Assembly: GCA_002342175.1 (NCBI GenBank)
Contig: DDPL01000070.1
Span: 1-6,201 of the forward strand
Direction of reading: 5' to 3'
DNA from: Legionellales bacterium UBA2469
Lineage (GTDB): Bacteria > Pseudomonadota > Gammaproteobacteria > Legionellales > Legionellaceae
DNA: 6,201 bases
Position 1 is the first letter of the stretch. Every line of letters starts with the position of its first letter. Made by a program: the position numbers and the translations under genes. The notes below the pieces were generated by a model. The model did not search any database and was not told where the DNA came from. It worked only from the letters and a program-made list of their open reading frames with translations. Below are positions 1-6,201 of this stretch, in pieces.

Positions 1-703
1 GAATAATATTCCGGATAAAGGATAAATCCAGGGGATTTGTATTGATTTCGTGAGCGAATTGGTACTGTACATGATGTTGATGAGCAAAATCAAATAGACT
101 TTTAGTGTTGGCAAGGGGTTGGATCCCGGCACAGTAATAATGAAAAGTTTGTTCTTTTTCATTTAGGAAATGATAAATTTGACGAAAGGGCGTTCCGGAA
201 GTGCCAAGTTGTTTTGGCATTAATGGCCGTAAATCAAAGTGAGCATCAAAATTGAGTATAGCTATATCATCATTAGGGAAATGTGATTTAATGCCCTGAT
301 AATGTCCCCAGGCCGTTTCATGGCCGCCGCCAATGACAATCGGAAAAATATGTGTTTTTAATATTTGATGAATTTTTTCTCCTAAGCAAACTTGCGCTTC
401 TTCAAGATTATCGTTAAGGACTTGGATATTCCCAAAGTCAAAGAGTGGTATAGCATGGGGGGCTGTTATTTTCCCAAAGCATTGTCGAAAAAATTGTGGG
501 CCTAGAGCTGCTCCCCGTCTGCCTTGATTACGTTCAATGCCGGTATCTGAATTAAACCCCAAGAGGCCATAACCAGATAGTAAACTTTCGTCATCATTTA
601 AACTTTTACATTGTATGAGTTGGTAGATATATTCATTTTCATTCGCATCTTTCCGCCCACACCAGGTATCTTTAGAAATATCTGGATTGTAATATCTTTC
701 CAT
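1..703 (-). CDS. hutG: Formimidoylglutamase (arginase/ureohydrolase family), C-terminus cut by the window edge
   Basis: Reading the minus strand from the ATG at 703-701 gives 234 uninterrupted codons running off the left edge. Ureohydrolase signatures are visible: IERNQGRRGA at residues 56-65, GGGHE at 125-129 (metal ligand H128) and NFDAHFDLR at 151-159 (metal ligands D153, H155, D157). The second metal motif (SxDxDxxD type), expected nearer the C-terminus, must lie outside the window. The family is usually about 310-320 residues, so roughly a quarter is missing. In this family the manganese enzyme hydrolyses N-formimino-L-glutamate to L-glutamate and formamide, the last hut step, in the cytoplasm. 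The start is supported by an AAGGAAAG ribosome site 8 bases upstream and by the early WCGRKD segment, which fits HutG N-termini. Divergence from hutU with only 80 bp between supports HutG over arginase or agmatinase; the protein alone would leave some doubt. Confidence 0.9.
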   Translation of the reverse strand, partial: MERYYNPDISKDTWCGRKDANENEYIYQLIQCKSLNDDESLLSGYGLLGFNSDTGIERNQGRRGAALGPQFFRQCFGKITAPHAIPLFDFGNIQVLNDNLEEAQVCLGEKIHQILKTHIFPIVIGGGHETAWGHYQGIKSHFPNDDIAILNFDAHFDLRPLMPKQLGTSGTPFRQIYHFLNEKEQTFHYYCAGIQPLANTKSLFDFAHQHHVQYQFAHEINTNPLDLSFIRNII

Positions 704-717
704 GAAATCGTCTTTCC

Positions 718-746
718 TTGGGATATGAATATCTGATATATATATT
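718..746 (+). promoter_or_regulatory. Candidate sigma-70 promoter of hutUHI
   Basis: A -35-like TTGGGA at 718-723 is followed after 17 bases by a -10-like TATATT at 741-746. This predicts a transcript start near 752-754 and a leader of about 30 bases before hutU. The -10 matches the consensus at five of six positions and the -35 at four of six. The -35 overlaps the hutG ribosome site on the other strand. AT-rich DNA gives chance matches easily, so the call rests mainly on the 17-base spacing and the location. Confidence 0.5.
722..739. promoter_or_regulatory. Overlapping inverted repeats, candidate repressor operator
   Basis: Three half-sites lie in a row: GATAT (722-726), ATATC (729-733) and GATAT (735-739). 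The first two form a perfect dyad with a 2-base centre, and the last two form one with a 1-base centre. The array fills the spacer between the candidate hutU -35 and -10 boxes, where a bound repressor would block transcription. Hut genes are commonly controlled by the GntR-family repressor HutC acting on urocanate. This is not the known HutC core, so the binding protein is unknown and chance in AT-rich DNA is possible. Confidence 0.35.
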
Positions 747-768
747 GTGATTTTTAATTTTTTTTTTC

Positions 769-773
769 AAGGA
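769..773 (+). promoter_or_regulatory. Ribosome binding site of hutU
   Basis: AAGGA lies 10 bases before the hutU ATG and directly follows the T-run of the leader. It supports the start at 784. The ATG at 774 meets a stop two codons later. Confidence 0.65.
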
Positions 774-783
774 TGATCTGATT

Positions 784-2433
784 ATGGATATATCTGCACC
801 CACTGGAAGCACAAAATCCTGTCAATCCTGGCAAACTGAAGCTGCGATGCGGTTGTTAATGAATAATCTTGATTCACAAGTCGCAGAGCATCCTGAAAAT
901 CTTGTTGTTTATGGTGGAATTGGTAAAGCGGCCCGTAATTGGGATTGCTATCATCATATTATTGCGGCGCTAAAAAAACTTGAAGATGATGAAACCTTAT
1001 TAATTCAATCTGGCAAGCCTGTTGGAATCTTTAAGACACATATCAATTCGCCACGTGTGTTATTAGCAAATTCAAATTTAGTACCGCATTGGGCTAATTG
1101 GAAGCATTTCAATGAGCTCGATCAACAGGGATTAATGATGTATGGTCAAATGACTGCAGGTTCTTGGATTTATATCGGTACCCAAGGGATTGTTCAGGGA
1201 ACTTATGAAACTTTCAAAGAAATGGCGCGCCAACATTATCAGGGAAATTTAACAGGTAAGTGGATTCTCACAGCAGGCTTAGGCGGTATGGGTGGCGCGC
1301 AACCATTAGCAGCAACGATTGCAGGAGCTTGTATGTTGGCCATTGAATGCGATGAAACCCGGATAGACTTTCGCTTGAAAACTGGCTATGTTGATGAAAA
1401 AGCTTATTCTCTAGATGAAGCGATGGAAAAAATAAAGAAATTTTGTGAACAAGGGGCTTCTAAATCAGTTGCACTTTTAGGTAATGCCGCGGAAATATTA
1501 CCCGAAATGGTTCGCCGAGGGATTAAACCAGATGCTGTCACTGATCAAACCAGTGCGCACGATCCCTTAAATGGTTATGTCCCTAAAGGTTGGTCGATGC
1601 AAAAGGTCAAAGAACTTCGAAAAACAAATCCTTTTGAAGTTGAAAAATCTGCACGACAGTCAATTGTTGATCATGTTAATGCAATGCTTACTTTCCATAA
1701 ACAAGGTATTCCGACTTTTGATTATGGTAATAATATTCGTCAAGTTGCTTTTGATGAAGGAGTCACTTGTGCCTTTGACTTTCCTGGTTTTGTTCCTGCA
1801 TATGTGCGCCCCTTATTTTGTCAAGGAATCGGACCTTTTCGATGGGTCGCTCTATCTGGAGATCCGGAAGATATTTACAAAACCGATCAGAAGGTTAAAG
1901 AGTTACTTCCAGATTTAAAAGATGTACACCATTGGTTAGATGCTGCACGGGAACGTATTCATTTTCAAGGTTTACCTGCCCGAATATGTTGGGTCGGATT
2001 AGGGGATAGATCAAAATTAGGATTGGCTTTTAATGAAATGGTTCGAAATGGGACGTTGAAAGCACCAATTGTAATTGGACGTGATCATCTTGATTCTGGT
2101 TCTGTTGCAAGCCCCAATCGAGAAACAGAAAGCATGAAAGATGGTTCGGATACTATATCTGATTGGCCTTTGTTAAATGCTTTATTAAATACCGCCAGTG
2201 GTGCAACATGGGTCAGTATTCACCATGGTGGAGGTGTTGGGATGGGGTTTTCACAACATGCCGGAATGGTGATTGTTGCCGATGGAACGTATGAAGCTGA
2301 TGAACGATTACGACGTGTTCTTCACAATGATCCTGCAACAGGAGTCATGAGACATGCCGATGCAGGTTATGATTTGGCGATAGAATGTGCACGACGTCAT
2401 CATTTAAAATTACCGATGTTGGAGCAGATTTGA
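784..2433 (+). CDS. hutU: Urocanate hydratase (urocanase)
   Basis: A complete 549-residue urocanase; Pseudomonas HutU is about 557, and the difference is at the extreme N-terminus. This cytoplasmic enzyme uses tightly bound NAD+ as an electrophile to hydrate urocanate to 4-imidazolone-5-propanoate, the second hut step. Family blocks are visible in order: [11 protein letters not shown] from residue 43, [13 protein letters not shown] from 120, the Rossmann-type GLGGMGG at 165-171, [10 protein letters not shown] around 257-266, the active-site region RICWVGLG with the conserved cysteine C402 (equivalent to Cys410 of the Pseudomonas putida enzyme), and [13 protein letters not shown] from 480. No key block is missing and there is no frameshift. 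It is the first gene of a hutU-hutH-hutI operon and its TGA overlaps the hutH ATG. The start at 784 is chosen for its AAGGA ribosome site and the DISAPTGS N-terminus typical of the family. Confidence 0.98.
   Translation: MDISAPTGSTKSCQSWQTEAAMRLLMNNLDSQVAEHPENLVVYGGIGKAARNWDCYHHIIAALKKLEDDETLLIQSGKPVGIFKTHINSPRVLLANSNLVPHWANWKHFNELDQQGLMMYGQMTAGSWIYIGTQGIVQGTYETFKEMARQHYQGNLTGKWILTAGLGGMGGAQPLAATIAGACMLAIECDETRIDFRLKTGYVDEKAYSLDEAMEKIKKFCEQGASKSVALLGNAAEILPEMVRRGIKPDAVTDQTSAHDPLNGYVPKGWSMQKVKELRKTNPFEVEKSARQSIVDHVNAMLTFHKQGIPTFDYGNNIRQVAFDEGVTCAFDFPGFVPAYVRPLFCQGIGPFRWVALSGDPEDIYKTDQKVKELLPDLKDVHHWLDAARERIHFQGLPARICWVGLGDRSKLGLAFNEMVRNGTLKAPIVIGRDHLDSGSVASPNRETESMKDGSDTISDWPLLNALLNTASGATWVSIHHGGGVGMGFSQHAGMVIVADGTYEADERLRRVLHNDPATGVMRHADAGYDLAIECARRHHLKLPMLEQI
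2421..2424 (+). promoter_or_regulatory. Ribosome binding site that decides the hutH start
   Basis: GGAG sits inside the last codons of hutU, 8 bases before the ATG at 2433. This favours that ATG over the in-frame upstream ATG at 2385. Its position within hutU, with the TGATG stop/start overlap, suggests translational coupling. Confidence 0.6.
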
Positions 2434-3956
2434 TGTTCATCTTAGAGCCCGGTCAGTTAACATTAAAGGACATTGAGTTTTTAATTGATTCAGACTGTTC
2501 TATTCAGTTAAATGAACAAAGCCAATCTCGTATCAATCAGGGCCATTCCATTGTTCAGTCTTTATTAAAGTCTGGAAAGACAATCTATGGCATCAATACT
2601 GGTTTTGGCTTACTTGCGCATCAAAAAATATCTGCGCATGATTTAAAAGAATTACAAAAACGTATCATTTTATCCCATGCCGCGGGGCTTGGTGAACCAT
2701 TACCGATAGATGTTGTTAAACTCATCCTGCTCTTGAAAATTAACGGTTTGGCACAGGGAAGTTCAGGTGTTTCTATTGATATCATTCAATATCTTATTCA
2801 GTTATATAACTTTAAAGTTTTTCCCGTGATACCCTCACAGGGTTCTGTTGGCGCATCTGGGGATTTAGCACCTTTGTCAGCGATTGGTTTATGTATGCTT
2901 GGAGAGGGACAGGTTCACTATAAAGGCAAGATTCATAACACCAAAGATGTGTTCAGAACATTAAATTTCAAACCTTATGAATTTAAGGAAAAAGAAGGTT
3001 TAAGCTTATTAAATGGCACGCAGGTTTCAACCGCTATTGCACTTATGGGATTAATCAAAACTCAGAAAAATTTTGCATTAGCGACCATTGCAGGTGCTTT
3101 GAGTATCGATGCATTTGCTGGCAGCATTAAACCATTTCATCCTGTGATTTCAATAGTAAAAAAGAATGAAGCACAAATTCATTATTCTAAAGTGATGTAT
3201 GATTTACTTTCAGATAGTGAAATTTTACAATCCCATATTGATTGTTCAAGGGTGCAAGATCCTTATTCTTTAAGATGTCAGCCACAAGTGATGGGGGCGG
3301 TATTAAGTTACTTGTTTGATGCAAAAAAACATCTCATTAATGAGGCAAATGCGGTTTCTGATAATCCCTTAATCTGTTTAGAAACCCAAGAAGTCATTTC
3401 AGGCGGAAATTTCCACGCAGAAATTGCTGGGTTTAGTGCAGACTTAATTGGTATAGTTGCTTCAGAAATCGGTTCAATTTCTGAAAGACGAATCGCAGTT
3501 TTGATGGATGAACATATGACCGGATTGCCTCCATTTTTGGTTAATAATTCTGGTTTAAATTCAGGTTTTATGTTAGCTCAAGTCACTGCTGCTTCATTAA
3601 CCAGTGAAAATAAAACTTATGCGCATCCAGCCAGCATTGATAGTTTACCAACATCATGTAACCAAGAAGACCATGTGAGTATGGCAACATTTGCTGGTAT
3701 GAAATTAATGAGAATTAATCAGAATGTTGAAAATGTGTTGGCAATCGAAACTTTGGCAGCTTGCCAAGCGATTGATTTTCGAAAACCCTATCAAACATCA
3801 AATGCTTTACAGATTTTCTACCAATTGATTCGAGAAAAAGTTGCATTTTATGATGTCGATCGATGGATGGGGCATGACTTAGACGTTGTGCGGTGTATTA
3901 TCAATCAATATAAATACTATGGGACGGTCTATGAGCATTTATTCAATGCAATTTGA
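2433..3956 (+). CDS. hutH: Histidine ammonia-lyase (histidase)
   Basis: A complete 507-residue MIO-type ammonia-lyase of normal HutH length. It deaminates L-histidine to trans-urocanate in the cytoplasm, the first committed hut step. The self-cyclising MIO triad is A141-S142-G143 in GSVGASGDLAPLS. Other active-site residues are in their usual context: Y52 in YGINTGFG, H82 in SHAAGLG, N194 in LLNGTQ, Y278 and R281 in QDPYSLRCQP, and E412 in NQEDHVSM. The glutamate at 412 corresponds to E414 of Pseudomonas putida HutH and is typical of histidine rather than phenylalanine or tyrosine lyases. The start at 2433 is chosen because the protein then begins [13 protein letters not shown] as HutH proteins do, with a GGAG site 8 bases upstream. 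The in-frame ATG at 2385 would add 16 residues encoded over the hutU 3' end. Its own 3' end overlaps hutI by 11 bases. Confidence 0.97.
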   Translation: MFILEPGQLTLKDIEFLIDSDCSIQLNEQSQSRINQGHSIVQSLLKSGKTIYGINTGFGLLAHQKISAHDLKELQKRIILSHAAGLGEPLPIDVVKLILLLKINGLAQGSSGVSIDIIQYLIQLYNFKVFPVIPSQGSVGASGDLAPLSAIGLCMLGEGQVHYKGKIHNTKDVFRTLNFKPYEFKEKEGLSLLNGTQVSTAIALMGLIKTQKNFALATIAGALSIDAFAGSIKPFHPVISIVKKNEAQIHYSKVMYDLLSDSEILQSHIDCSRVQDPYSLRCQPQVMGAVLSYLFDAKKHLINEANAVSDNPLICLETQEVISGGNFHAEIAGFSADLIGIVASEIGSISERRIAVLMDEHMTGLPPFLVNNSGLNSGFMLAQVTAASLTSENKTYAHPASIDSLPTSCNQEDHVSMATFAGMKLMRINQNVENVLAIETLAACQAIDFRKPYQTSNALQIFYQLIREKVAFYDVDRWMGHDLDVVRCIINQYKYYGTVYEHLFNAI

Positions 3957-5163
3957 TTTATTAATCAAAAATGCGCGCATTTTCACCATGGATGAGCATT
4001 TTACTTTTCATGAGCGAGCTTTTGTTGGAATAAAGCATCGTAAAATTGTGTGGATAGGCGAAGATGATTCTGATTGTATCGCTAAAGATGTTTTAGATGT
4101 TCGTGGTGCACTTTTAACACCTGGTATGATTGATTGTCATACGCATCTCATCTATGCCGGTCACCGTGGAAAGGATTTCGTTGCTCGTTTAGAGGGGAAA
4201 TCTTATGAAGAAATTGTACAAGAGGGCGGAGGAATTTTATCAACAGTTGCAGCTACACAAACTGCGTCTTTAGAAACCTTATTAGAACTTTCTTATAAAA
4301 GAGCCCATGTCATGTTACTAAATGGCACCACAACCATAGAAGTCAAATCGGGTTATGGACTGGATGTTGAAAATGAATTGAAAATTTTACGTGTTGCTAA
4401 GTTATTGCAGCCCATCATCCCCATGCGAGTTATACCCACGTTTTTAGCATTACATGCAATGCCCAATGGATTTAAAAATAAAGATGAATATGTTCAATAT
4501 GTAATTCATGAGATTTTACCTAAGGTTGCCCACGAAGAATTGGCCAGTGCTGTGGATGCCTTTTGCGAAAATATAGCGTTTTCAAAAGAACAGATCGCAA
4601 AACTTTTCCAAGCCGCTCAACAACTGCATTTAGATATTAAACTACATGCTGAGCAACTAAGTGATCAAAAAGGTGCGAAAATGGCGGCTAATTTGAATGC
4701 CTTATCCGTTGATCACATTGAATATTTGAAGTCAGAAGATTGCTTTCATTTGGCAAATAGCAAAACAGTTGCGGTTTTACTTCCAGGTGCGTTTTATTAT
4801 TTGAGGGAGAAGCAAAAACCACCAATTCAAGAACTTCGTATGCATAACATTCCCATGGCGATTGCAACGGATCATAATCCTGGAACATCGCCATTCTTAT
4901 CATTGCCGATGATGATGAATATGGCCTGCATTTTATTTGGTTTAACAGTCAAAGAAGCTTGGTTAGGGGTGACAAGAAATGCGGCTAAAGCATTGAATAT
5001 CCATCATACCGTGGGTATGGTTAAACAGGGTATGATGGCTGATTTAGTGGTGTGGGATTGCCATTCATTAGAAGATATTATTATGCAGCCAAATATTAAT
5101 TATTGTCGTCATATCATATACGATGGAAAGTTAGTCCCTGCAACTAGACGCGGATTTTATTAG
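3946..5163 (+). CDS. hutI: Imidazolonepropionase
   Basis: A 405-residue amidohydrolase-superfamily enzyme of normal length. It hydrolyses 4-imidazolone-5-propanoate to N-formimino-L-glutamate, the third hut step, using one bound metal ion. Visible metal ligands are H65 and H67 in DCHTHLIYAGHR, H234 in KLHAEQ, and D309 in ATDHNPGTSP. H257 in VDHIEYL is a further conserved active-site histidine. GGGI near 90 and EVKSGYGLD at 132-140 are HutI-specific blocks that separate it from other amidohydrolases. The start is uncertain. ATG 3946 gives MQFDLLIKNARIFTMDE, a typical N-terminus, but its nearest ribosome-like site (TGAG at 3932-3935) is weak. ATG 3931, which adds MSIYS, has a GGGA 6 bases before it. 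ATGs at 3919 and 3886 are less likely. It is the last gene of hutUHI, overlapping hutH upstream and the convergent hmgA downstream. Confidence 0.95.
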   Translation: MQFDLLIKNARIFTMDEHFTFHERAFVGIKHRKIVWIGEDDSDCIAKDVLDVRGALLTPGMIDCHTHLIYAGHRGKDFVARLEGKSYEEIVQEGGGILSTVAATQTASLETLLELSYKRAHVMLLNGTTTIEVKSGYGLDVENELKILRVAKLLQPIIPMRVIPTFLALHAMPNGFKNKDEYVQYVIHEILPKVAHEELASAVDAFCENIAFSKEQIAKLFQAAQQLHLDIKLHAEQLSDQKGAKMAANLNALSVDHIEYLKSEDCFHLANSKTVAVLLPGAFYYLREKQKPPIQELRMHNIPMAIATDHNPGTSPFLSLPMMMNMACILFGLTVKEAWLGVTRNAAKALNIHHTVGMVKQGMMADLVVWDCHSLEDIIMQPNINYCRHIIYDGKLVPATRRGFY

Positions 5164-6201
5164 GAAAATTTTTCCAAATGTCATGGTAGTTTTCCTGACG
5201 GCTAGAATGATTAGCATATTCGCAGGTGATTCGCCATGGTTCATTCGATTCAAACATAAACGCAAGCGTTGGTGTTGGTTTATATGGATTATCATGGGAC
5301 TGTGTTTCTTTTAACCACCCTTGCATGTCGGGTCCATGGGGTGTCATTTGATTGTGGATGCTGACGCCACCTGGTAAAAATCCTTCTTCTTTCGCATCAT
5401 AGGTTCCATAAATAAGCCCCATAAGTTCACTCATGACGTTTCGATGGAAGTAGGGAAGACGAAACGTATGTTCTTCAACATGCCACTTTTCAGGAAATAT
5501 GACAAAATCAAGACTAGAAATACCTGGAATTTCGCTTTCTGAACTTAGAAGTGTATTGATGCTAGGATCTGCATGGTCAAAGCTCACAGATGCAATACTG
5601 TTAAAATGTTTGCAGTTATATTGATAGGGTAGATAATTCCCATGCCATGCGACAACATTGAATGGGTGGTGAGCAATATTTTTATCCCAAAGCGTTTGTT
5701 GCGATTTGACGGTTAAGATACATGAAATTTTTTCATTTACATAGCTGGCATTAGGATAATTAAAATGTCTGGCATGGGCTAATCCATTGGCCCCAATCAA
5801 ACCCAAATCAGGCAGATGTAAAGGAATACCTCCATTTTCTAAAGCATAACCCTTGACTACTATTGACTGATTGACGGGTTGATAAAGAATCCCACGAGGA
5901 ATCACAATAAATTGTCCAGGATTGGCCTCTAATGTCCCAAATTCGGTATTAATCTTTAATTGGCCCTCATAAGGAATAAAAATCATTTCTCCGTCATAAT
6001 TAGAAAAAAAATGTAGTGGATCGGTCTGATTGAATGAAAAAATAAAAATATGTTTATTAACCCCGCTTGATGCGACATGTATAAAATTTTGATTGAATTT
6101 TGAGTCATTCGTATTAAAAGAAATCGGATTCCATCGCATGGGATTCGGTGGAAGAGGATGGAGTAGTGGTTGCATGATTTGAAGTTTAGAGGAAGAAAAC
6201 G
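5144..6201 (-). CDS. hmgA: Homogentisate 1,2-dioxygenase, N-terminus cut by the window edge
   Basis: The minus-strand frame is open from the right edge to a TAG at 5146-5144, giving about 351 residues of an enzyme usually 430-445 long. It opens the homogentisate ring with O2 and Fe(II) to form maleylacetoacetate in tyrosine/phenylalanine breakdown. Numbered from the in-window ATG at 6175-6173, the iron ligands are H244 and E250 in FHRNVMSELMG and H280 in MTPHGPD; the putative catalytic base is H201 in FDHADPS. Spacing between these residues matches the human enzyme (292, 335, 341, 371), offset by 91. The ATG at 6175 is therefore an internal methionine: eight more in-frame codons (FSSSKLQI) precede it and about 80 more are expected outside. 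PNPMRW, EFGTLEANPG and LPDLGLIGANGLA are further family blocks. It is convergent with hutI, so it belongs to a separate unit coming from the right, perhaps with fumarylacetoacetase or isomerase genes not visible here. Confidence 0.95.
   Translation of the reverse strand, partial: FSSSKLQIMQPLLHPLPPNPMRWNPISFNTNDSKFNQNFIHVASSGVNKHIFIFSFNQTDPLHFFSNYDGEMIFIPYEGQLKINTEFGTLEANPGQFIVIPRGILYQPVNQSIVVKGYALENGGIPLHLPDLGLIGANGLAHARHFNYPNASYVNEKISCILTVKSQQTLWDKNIAHHPFNVVAWHGNYLPYQYNCKHFNSIASVSFDHADPSINTLLSSESEIPGISSLDFVIFPEKWHVEEHTFRLPYFHRNVMSELMGLIYGTYDAKEEGFLPGGVSIHNQMTPHGPDMQGWLKETQSHDNPYKPTPTLAFMFESNEPWRITCEYANHSSRQENYHDIWKNFPNKIRV

Larger units (their letters stand above)
704..783. promoter_or_regulatory. 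Divergent hutG/hutU intergenic control region
   Basis: This 80-bp gap separates the start codons of hutG (leftward) and hutU (rightward), so it must hold the 5' signals for both unless a promoter lies inside a coding region. It is very AT-rich. It contains a candidate sigma-70 promoter for hutU, overlapping GATAT/ATATC inverted repeats, a run of ten T at 758-767, and a ribosome site for each gene. For hutG the only leftward candidate I see is TTGAAA (complement of 765-770) with an AT-rich stretch about 18-20 bases further on, which is weak. No match to the Pseudomonas-type HutC operator (TGTA-N2-TACA core) is visible. Confidence 0.75.

Noticed and set aside
745..750. TTGTGA resembling half of a CRP site
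   Set aside because: The matching TCACA half is absent at the required spacing, and one half-site in AT-rich DNA is not informative.
1571..1918. 115-codon plus-strand open frame inside hutU
   Set aside because: It lies in another frame of an intact, strongly conserved urocanase, has no ribosome site, and its low-complexity Leu/Lys-rich product looks like a frame shadow.
2433..3956. Possibility that the lyase is a tyrosine ammonia-lyase, given the nearby hmgA
   Set aside because: It keeps the histidase-type NQEDHVSM block with E412 and sits between hutU and hutI, so histidine is the expected substrate.
4688..4903. 71-codon minus-strand open frame inside hutI
   Set aside because: It is antisense to conserved HutI motifs, with no recognisable protein features or start signal.
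5163..5175. GGAAAA-T-TTTTCC inverted repeat just past the hutI stop, considered as a bidirectional terminator
   Set aside because: The arms are only 6 bp and mostly A/T with a 1-base loop, so a stable hairpin is not possible. There is no adequate stem followed by a U-run, and the site codes for the conserved end of HmgA.
5144..6201. hmgA as a truncated pseudogene because only about 350 residues are seen
   Set aside because: The missing part is exactly what the window edge removes. The frame is open to the edge and all catalytic residues are present.
1..6201. A hidden novel system such as defence, mobile element, CRISPR or riboswitch
   Set aside because: Over 98% of the window is coding for five recognisable metabolic enzymes. 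The only intergenic gap is 80 bp, and I found no direct-repeat array, IS ends, tRNA-like fold or unexplained gene.

Overview
The window is a compact amino-acid catabolism locus from an AT-rich bacterium (about 40% GC by eye). It holds most of the histidine-utilisation (hut) pathway plus homogentisate 1,2-dioxygenase, the ring-cleavage enzyme of tyrosine/phenylalanine breakdown. Gene content, the proteobacterial-type HutU, HutH and HutI, and the AT-richness suggest a gammaproteobacterium. The HmgA sequence reminds me of Legionella-type homogentisate dioxygenases, so Legionellales is my best guess. That is from memory, not a database search.

Layout: positions 1-703 (minus strand) carry the N-terminal ~234 codons of hutG, an arginase-family formimidoylglutamase cut by the left edge. 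An 80-bp divergent control region (704-783) follows. It holds a candidate hutU promoter, overlapping inverted repeats that could bind a repressor, and a ten-T run. Next comes a tightly packed plus-strand operon: hutU (784-2433), hutH (2433-3956) and hutI (3946-5163). Each gene overlaps its neighbour by a few bases, so translation is probably coupled. On the minus strand hmgA (5144-6201) runs tail-to-tail into hutI, sharing 20 bp. Its N-terminal ~90 codons lie beyond the right edge.

Function: HutH deaminates histidine to urocanate, HutU hydrates urocanate to imidazolonepropionate, HutI opens that ring to give N-formimino-L-glutamate, and HutG hydrolyses this to glutamate and formamide. All four steps of the formamide-producing route are therefore encoded here, with hutU-hutH-hutI on one side and hutG divergent from them. 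No regulator (hutC-like) or transporter lies inside the window. HmgA converts homogentisate to maleylacetoacetate and has its own transcription unit coming from the right.

Every open frame of substance is explained by these five enzymes, and their catalytic motifs are intact wherever the window shows them. I see no mobile element, RNA gene, CRISPR array or unknown system. The points worth a second look are the control region, the overlaps and start-site choices, and the tail-to-tail hutI/hmgA arrangement.
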